A DNA stretch of 64,000 nucleotides from assembly GCA_034664125.1 (NCBI GenBank), contig JAXDIG010000016.1, forward strand, positions 1 through 64,000, written 5' to 3'. Both the position numbers and the translations under genes were made by a program. This document shows positions 59,807 to 64,000 of the stretch, piece after piece. The first letter of the stretch is position 1. Each line of letters opens with the position of its first letter. The stretch is from JACVRW01 sp034664125. GTDB lineage: Bacteria > Actinomycetota > Thermoleophilia > Solirubrobacterales > Thermoleophilaceae. The notes under the pieces are model-generated. The model did not search any database. It was not told where the DNA came from and worked only from the letters and a program-made list of their open reading frames with translations.

Positions 59807-60259
59807 GTGGGTAGCTTGATCGAGGACCCGGTACTGAAGCAGCGGCTGGAGTTCCAGCCCTCCGAGGACGGCGAAGCGCTGCTGGTGGAGATCTGGGTCG
59901 ACCCGGGCGGTGGCGTCCCGCCGCACGCGCACCCGTCGATGGAGGAGCGCTTCACGGTGCTGTCCGGGCAGCCGAGCTTCCTGTCGGGGCGGAAGTGGCA
60001 GACCGCGGCGCCGGGCGACACCGTCGTGGTGCCAGCCGGCGTGCGCCATGCCTACCGCAACCGCGCAGGCGAGCTGGCCCACGTCGTCTGCCAGGCCAGC
60101 CCGGCGCTGAGCCTTCAGGAGTTCCTCGAGGAGGCCGCGGCGATGGCGCGTGCCGGCAAGATCACCCGCCACGGGCTGCCGAAGTCGCCGAGCGCGCTGG
60201 TGCAGGCGCTCTCGATGGCGGTGCGCCATCGCAAGATGGTCGTCATGCGCCCGGTGTAA
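59807..60259 (+). CDS. Cupin-domain protein
   Basis: A 150-residue single-domain cupin. Metal ligands are seen in GGVPPHAHPSMEERFTVLSG (His, His, Glu) and in VPAGVRHAYRN (His), about residues 38-75. A helical tail (about 105-150) follows. Reaction unknown. Start GTG 59807, 15 nt after the secreted-protein gene. Confidence 0.82.
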   Translation: MGSLIEDPVLKQRLEFQPSEDGEALLVEIWVDPGGGVPPHAHPSMEERFTVLSGQPSFLSGRKWQTAAPGDTVVVPAGVRHAYRNRAGELAHVVCQASPALSLQEFLEEAAAMARAGKITRHGLPKSPSALVQALSMAVRHRKMVVMRPV

Positions 60260-60275
60260 GGAGCGCAGCCAGGTG

Positions 60276-61001
60276 TCAGCGGGGGTCCGGGGGCGTGAGC
60301 CCCCGGCTGTCATCCCCGAAGAGCCTGGGGTCGTTCGTGATCACGCCGTCCACCCCGAGCGCCTCCAGGGCACGGATGCGATCGGCGTCGTCGACCGTCC
60401 ACACGTAGACCTGCCCGCCCACCGCGTGAACCGCGCGCACCAGCCGCGGGCTTACCAGGATCCGGTGCGCCATCACCGCCTCGCAGCCGCCGCCGCGGAT
60501 GCGCGCGGCCGCCTGGCCCGGCAGCCGGGCCCGCCACACCCGCGCGACCGCGTAGGCCGGCACCGCCAGCGGCGAGCGCATGTAGTCGCGCCGCACGCGC
60601 GGTACGGACCAGCCCCGCCGCAGTCCGGGTGCCAGCTCGCCCAGCGCCTCGAGGCTCTCGGGGTACATCGTGGACACGAGCGAGCGCTCCGCGAGGCCGC
60701 GCCGGGCGAGCCCCTCAGCCACCTCGCGCTCGTAGCCGGTCAGCTTCATGTCGACGTCCAGCTGGACGTCCGCGTACGACGCGCCGGCGAAGTGGTCGAG
60801 CCCCTCGTCCAGGGTCAGGCACTCGCGCGACTCGGCGTCCTCGTAGTCGTGCGCGAGCACCAGCCGGCCGTCGCGCGCGCGCAGCACGTCGAACTCGATC
60901 ATGTCCACGCCGTGCTCGAGCGCGGCGTGGAAGCTGTCGATCGTGTTGCCCGGGGCGACGTGGTCGGCGCCCTTGTGGCCGACTCGGATCAGGCCTGGCA
61001 C
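60276..61001 (-). CDS. Glycerophosphodiester phosphodiesterase
   Basis: A 241-residue GDPD. The barrel motifs RVGHKGADHVAPGNTIDSF (catalytic His), MIEFDV and LAHDYED are present. It hydrolyses glycerophosphodiesters to glycerol-3-phosphate and an alcohol. The last codons, DDSRGLTPPDPR, are encoded by a repeat B hairpin, so the repeat contributes the C-terminus. Start GTG 61001 overlaps the end of the Nei gene by 13 nt; an in-frame GTG at 61010 also exists. Confidence 0.88.
   Translation of the reverse strand: MPGLIRVGHKGADHVAPGNTIDSFHAALEHGVDMIEFDVLRARDGRLVLAHDYEDAESRECLTLDEGLDHFAGASYADVQLDVDMKLTGYEREVAEGLARRGLAERSLVSTMYPESLEALGELAPGLRRGWSVPRVRRDYMRSPLAVPAYAVARVWRARLPGQAAARIRGGGCEAVMAHRILVSPRLVRAVHAVGGQVYVWTVDDADRIRALEALGVDGVITNDPRLFGDDSRGLTPPDPR
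60287..60306. terminator. Intergenic repeat B, copy 4, inside the GDPD 3' end
   Basis: CCGGGGGC / GCCCCCGG with the flank GGCTGTCAT, which is the reverse complement of the ATGACAGCC of copy 2. Here the hairpin is translated: it lies before the GDPD stop at 60276-60278. Confidence 0.65.
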
Positions 61002-61762
61002 GCCGGGCACCAGTAGGTCGTGCGGTTGTCGTCGCCCTGCCCGCGGGCGCGGACCGGCGTGTCGCAGCGGCGGCAGGGCAGGCCGGCGCGGTCGTAGACC
61101 CACCTGCGTTCACGCCGGCGGCCCTCGGCCGAGTCGCGCATCGGTGGCCTGACCGCGCGGACCACGGCCAGCGCCTCGCCGTCGGAGAGCTCGCTCAGCC
61201 GGCGCCACGGGTCGATGCCCGCGAGGAAGCAGCCCTCCGCCTTCCACAGGTTTCCGATGCCGGCGAGGTTGCGCTGGTCGAGCAGCGCGTCGCCGATCCC
61301 GCGGGTCTGGTCGTCGGAGCGCAGCAACTCGAGGAAGCGGCGCTCGTCGAAGTCCGGGTCGAGCACGTCCGGGCCGAGTGTCGCGAGGCGGCGGTCGAAG
61401 CGCGTGCGGGAGTCGGCCATCAGCTCGAGCACGGGGCCGTCGAACTCGACCACCTCGTGCTGGTCGGTGCGGATCACGAGCCAGGCCCGCCGCGGCGAGC
61501 GGCGCCAGCGCTCCCCGCGCCGGTAGACGCCCCACTGACCGGTCATGCGCAGGTGGGAGTGCAGCGTGAGGTCGCCCTCGAAGCGGATGAACAGGTGCTT
61601 GCCATGAGCGTCGACCGAGCGCACGGCGCGCCCGCCGAGGCGCTCGGGCCAGCCATCCATCGCGTGGCGCGGCTGCGGCGTCTCGATCTCGACGATCGGC
61701 TCGCCAACCAGGGCGGCGCCAATGCGGCGCGCCGCGGACAGGATCGTGTCGCCCTCGGGCAC
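60989..61762 (-). CDS. nei: Formamidopyrimidine-DNA glycosylase / endonuclease VIII (Nei-type)
   Basis: A 257-residue Fpg/Nei enzyme. After the start come the catalytic PEGDT residues (Pro2, Glu3), HSHLRMTGQW, the helix-two-turns-helix LDQRNLAGIGNLWKAE, and a C-terminal CxxC...CxxC zinc finger (LPCRRCDTP and WCPACQA). It excises oxidised bases. TACGCT lies 6 nt before the GTG at 61762. It diverges from exonuclease III with a 32-bp gap, so the two may be induced together. Confidence 0.95.
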   Translation of the reverse strand: MPEGDTILSAARRIGAALVGEPIVEIETPQPRHAMDGWPERLGGRAVRSVDAHGKHLFIRFEGDLTLHSHLRMTGQWGVYRRGERWRRSPRRAWLVIRTDQHEVVEFDGPVLELMADSRTRFDRRLATLGPDVLDPDFDERRFLELLRSDDQTRGIGDALLDQRNLAGIGNLWKAEGCFLAGIDPWRRLSELSDGEALAVVRAVRPPMRDSAEGRRRERRWVYDRAGLPCRRCDTPVRARGQGDDNRTTYWCPACQA

Positions 61763-61768
61763 GCCTCA

Positions 61769-61787
61769 AGCGTACGGACGCTACCGT
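61769..61787. promoter_or_regulatory. Back-to-back -10 elements of nei and xth
   Basis: Minus strand TACGCT (61774-61769) is 6 nt before the nei GTG; plus strand TACCGT (61782-61787) is 7 nt before the xth GTG. Both transcripts would be leaderless. Confidence 0.5.
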
Positions 61788-61794
61788 CGCGGCC

Positions 61795-62559
61795 GTGAAG
61801 CTCGCCACCTGGAACGTCAACTCGCTCAAGGTGCGCATGCCGCGCGTGCTCGAGTTGCTCGAGCTGCACCAGCCGGACCTCCTCTTCATGCAGGAAACCA
61901 AGTCCGAGCCGGATGCGTTCCCGGTGCTCGAGTTCGAGGCCGCCGGCTATCAGGTCGCGCACCACAGCGCCGGCCGCTGGGCCGGCGTCGCCCTCGCCGC
62001 CCGCGGCGAACTGGGGGACGTCTGCGCCGGCCTGGCCGGCGAGCCGTCCCGTGACGAGGCGCGCTGGCTCGAGGCAACGGTCGACGGGGTGCGAGCGGTG
62101 TCGGTCTACGTGCCCAACGGGCGCGCGCCGGACACGCCGACCTACTACGACAAGCTGCGCTTCCTCGACGCGATGGCCGACCGGATCGGCGAGCTCGCGA
62201 GCGACCCGCTGGTGGTGGCGGGCGACTTCAACGTGTGCCCGACCGATCTCGACGTCTACGACCCGGCCGCCTTCGTCGGCGACACGCACGTGACCGAGCC
62301 GGAGCGCGAGCGCTTCCGTGCGCTGCTCGAGGCCGGCACGGTCGACGCCTTCCGCGAGCTGCACCCGGACGACCCCGGCTTCACGTGGTGGGACTATCGC
62401 CAGGGCCATTTCCACCGCAAGATGGGCCTGCGTATCGACGCCTTCCTGATGTCGCCGCCGCTCGCCGAGCGGCTCGAGGAATGCGGCATCGACCGCAATT
62501 TCCGCAAGGGCCCGAAGCCGTCGGACCACGCGCCGCTGTTGGCCCAGCTCAGCGACTAG
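61795..62559 (+). CDS. xth: Exodeoxyribonuclease III / AP endonuclease
   Basis: A 254-residue EEP-fold nuclease. Active-site parts are ATWNVNSL, FMQETKSEP (metal Glu), YVPNGRAP, VAGDFNVCP and the final SDHAPLLAQL. It cuts DNA at abasic sites and degrades 3' ends, the step after a Nei-type glycosylase. Start GTG 61795. Confidence 0.96.
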   Translation: MKLATWNVNSLKVRMPRVLELLELHQPDLLFMQETKSEPDAFPVLEFEAAGYQVAHHSAGRWAGVALAARGELGDVCAGLAGEPSRDEARWLEATVDGVRAVSVYVPNGRAPDTPTYYDKLRFLDAMADRIGELASDPLVVAGDFNVCPTDLDVYDPAAFVGDTHVTEPERERFRALLEAGTVDAFRELHPDDPGFTWWDYRQGHFHRKMGLRIDAFLMSPPLAERLEECGIDRNFRKGPKPSDHAPLLAQLSD

Positions 62560-62566
62560 CGGGCGC

Positions 62567-62965
62567 TCATCGCCCGATCGCCTGGAGCGCCTCGTCGGAG
62601 CCGTTGTACATCTGGATGTCGACCGCCTTGCCGTCGCGCAGGGTCCAGATCTGGGCGTCCACGCTCATGCCTCCGAGCTCCAGCCCGGTTATCGCGGCCC
62701 GGCCGTGGAAGCGCACCAGCGCGACGACCCGGTCGCCGGCGTCAATCAGCTCCTGCACCTCGATGCGGAAATGCTCGAACGAGCCCGCCACGCCCGTCAG
62801 TCCTCGCACCACCGCGTCTCGGCCCTGCCAGGCCTGCTCGTCCGGGAAGTTCGGCGGCAGGTGCCACTCGACGTCCGGGTCGAGCAGCTCGACCGCCGCC
62901 TCGGGGTCGCCGCCGTTCCACGCCTCGAACGCGCGCCGCACGATCTCGACGTTCTCGCTCGACAT
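62567..62965 (-). CDS. SnoaL-like/NTF2-fold protein
   Basis: A 132-residue NTF2-fold protein: SENVEIVRRAFEAWNGGDPE, then LLDPDVEWHLPP, and GDRVVALVRFHGRA. This widespread actinobacterial family has no fixed activity. The ATG shares one base with the stop of the upstream helicase gene (TGATG), so the two are coupled. Confidence 0.82.
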   Translation of the reverse strand: MSSENVEIVRRAFEAWNGGDPEAAVELLDPDVEWHLPPNFPDEQAWQGRDAVVRGLTGVAGSFEHFRIEVQELIDAGDRVVALVRFHGRAAITGLELGGMSVDAQIWTLRDGKAVDIQMYNGSDEALQAIGR

Positions 62966-64000
62966 CAGGCGCTCAACGTCAACCTGCGCGGGCTCTGCCG
63001 GAAGCCCAGCTCGATCAACAGCTCGCCGGTCTGTGAGCCGACCACCGGCTCGCCGTCGAAGCGCTCGATCCCGAGGCGCGGCACGCGCCCACGCCTCACG
63101 GCCTCCGCGAGCCCCTCCAGCGCCGGCCTCAGCCACTCCTCCTCGACGCCCCGCAGCGGCAGCAGCCCCTTGCCGCCCCGCTCCACGTACAGGACCGGCT
63201 CGGCGTCGATCGTCACGACGTAGGCGCCCGGCACGCGCGCCGGCCGGCGGTTCGAGTCGTCCTCGCGCTTGGGCCAGGCGAGCGTGGCCCCGAACGGGTT
63301 GGCGGGGTCGGTGGCGGCCAGCACCAGCGCGCCGGCAGGCTCGTCGCTGCGCATCGTGCGCAGGCGCTCGATCGCCGCCGGCAGGGCGAACTGGGCGCCG
63401 CCGAGGCCTTCGACGAAGTAGCCGCGCCGCGCCGTTCCCAACGTCTCCAGGTTGGCCAGCTCGCCGTACAGCCCGGCGAACCCGCCCGGGATCCCCTCGG
63501 CCAGCACCGTTTCGCGCGTCACGATCCCGTAGCGCTCGAGCAGCACCTCGGCGACGGCGCGCATCCGCGGCCCGTGTGCCGGCGCGTCGGCGAACAGCGG
63601 GCCGGTGAGCGACCAGCGCCCCTGGACCTGCGGAGCGCCCGGCCGCCGGCGCCTGGCGAAGCGGCGCCCGGCGTCACGCTGCTGCCTCGCCAGGGTGAGC
63701 CGCGGCGCGCGCAGCGGGGCGAAGGCGTCGTTGGTCACCTCGCCGGCCCAGACGAGGTCCCAAAGCGCCTCCTGCAGCTCGACCGGCTCGGTGCCGCCGA
63801 GATCGGCAAGCAGGTCCGTCCAGAAGGCGGCGCCCGACGCGAGCCGCTCGCGCAGCGCGACGTGCACCGGCTCGGCGGGCGGGTCGCCCTTGAAGTGGGG
63901 CGGGCCGAGCCAGCGCGCGTCCTCGCGGAAGTAGAGCGCCACCCGGCCGGAGCGGCGGCCGAGTGCTCCGGCGCCGACCCACACGAGCTCGCCGCTGGCA
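62965..64000 (-). CDS. C-terminal part of a large Lhr-type helicase (partial, runs off right edge)
   Basis: The frame is open from the window edge to a stop at 62965 (345 codons seen). Recognisable C-terminal Lhr pieces include SGELVWVGAGALGRR, DLVWAGEVTNDAFAPL, RYGIVTRETVLAEGIPGGF and RRGYFVEGLGGAQFALP. Lhr is a 3'-5' ATP-dependent helicase implicated in DNA repair; its motor domains lie outside the window. No promoter of this gene is visible here. Confidence 0.88.
   Translation of the reverse strand, partial: ASGELVWVGAGALGRRSGRVALYFREDARWLGPPHFKGDPPAEPVHVALRERLASGAAFWTDLLADLGGTEPVELQEALWDLVWAGEVTNDAFAPLRAPRLTLARQQRDAGRRFARRRRPGAPQVQGRWSLTGPLFADAPAHGPRMRAVAEVLLERYGIVTRETVLAEGIPGGFAGLYGELANLETLGTARRGYFVEGLGGAQFALPAAIERLRTMRSDEPAGALVLAATDPANPFGATLAWPKREDDSNRRPARVPGAYVVTIDAEPVLYVERGGKGLLPLRGVEEEWLRPALEGLAEAVRRGRVPRLGIERFDGEPVVGSQTGELLIELGFRQSPRRLTLSA

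Overview
The window is very GC-rich, densely coded DNA that looks like the chromosome of a free-living aerobic actinobacterium. My best guess is the Thermoleophilia (Solirubrobacterales-like), inferred from overall gene style rather than a marker gene. There is no rRNA, no recognisable tRNA, no prophage, no CRISPR array and no insertion sequence. Genes are short of intergenic space. Many divergent pairs are separated by only 6-66 bp, and a TANNNT hexamer often sits 6-11 nt before the start codon, which suggests widespread leaderless transcription.

Layout. 1-9.4 kb: a SpoIID/LytB-type secreted protein cut by the left edge, a hydrolase-cyclase fusion divergent from a TPP enzyme plus succinate-semialdehyde dehydrogenase pair (a likely 2-oxoglutarate decarboxylase shunt), GrpB, a RibD-like reductase, an M23 peptidase and fumarase. 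8.8-18 kb: zinc-ribbon protein, MerR-type regulator, MarR, a secreted CAP protein behind a convincing c-di-AMP (ydaO-yuaA) riboswitch, IleS, thioredoxin, a dolichol/polyprenol-phosphate-mannose-synthase-like enzyme and PolX. 18-29 kb: trehalose-phosphate phosphatase, a split TSUP transporter, STAS plus SigB/SigF-type sigma factor, amidohydrolase, aldose epimerase, a 992-residue PAS-coiled coil-PAS protein, a YhaM-like exonuclease and a PAC2 protein. 29-36.5 kb: UvrD-like helicase-nuclease, a three-gene permease operon, an inositol-phosphatase-like enzyme, a decayed flavodoxin-like reductase gene and topoisomerase IB.

36.5-49.2 kb: cyclase-family protein, a second CAP protein, and a run of six genes (HAD, LigD PE-ligase, Ku, LigD polymerase, VOC, DUF2342-type zincin) forming a non-homologous end-joining operon. 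Then a very basic 173-residue protein, Mrp, a 7Fe ferredoxin, a diguanylate cyclase, a methyltransferase and an NAD(P)-binding protein. 49.3-64 kb: groES-groEL under two CIRCE operators, ASCH, Nudix, Pcm, Crp, threonine ammonia-lyase, aldo-keto reductase, PsuG-PsuK, an ECF sigma factor with a DUF4349 membrane protein, cupin, GDPD, Nei, Xth, a SnoaL-like protein, and the C-terminal part of an Lhr-type helicase cut by the right edge.

Two families of intergenic repeats recur. One has the 18-mer core CGTTACAAACGGCAGCAA (three copies, two of them within 98-nt elements). The other is a GC-rich hairpin at gene ends (four copies), and in the GDPD gene it supplies the C-terminal codons. DNA-repair functions are unusually frequent: PolX, UvrD-like, topoisomerase IB, Ku/LigD, Nei, Xth and Lhr.
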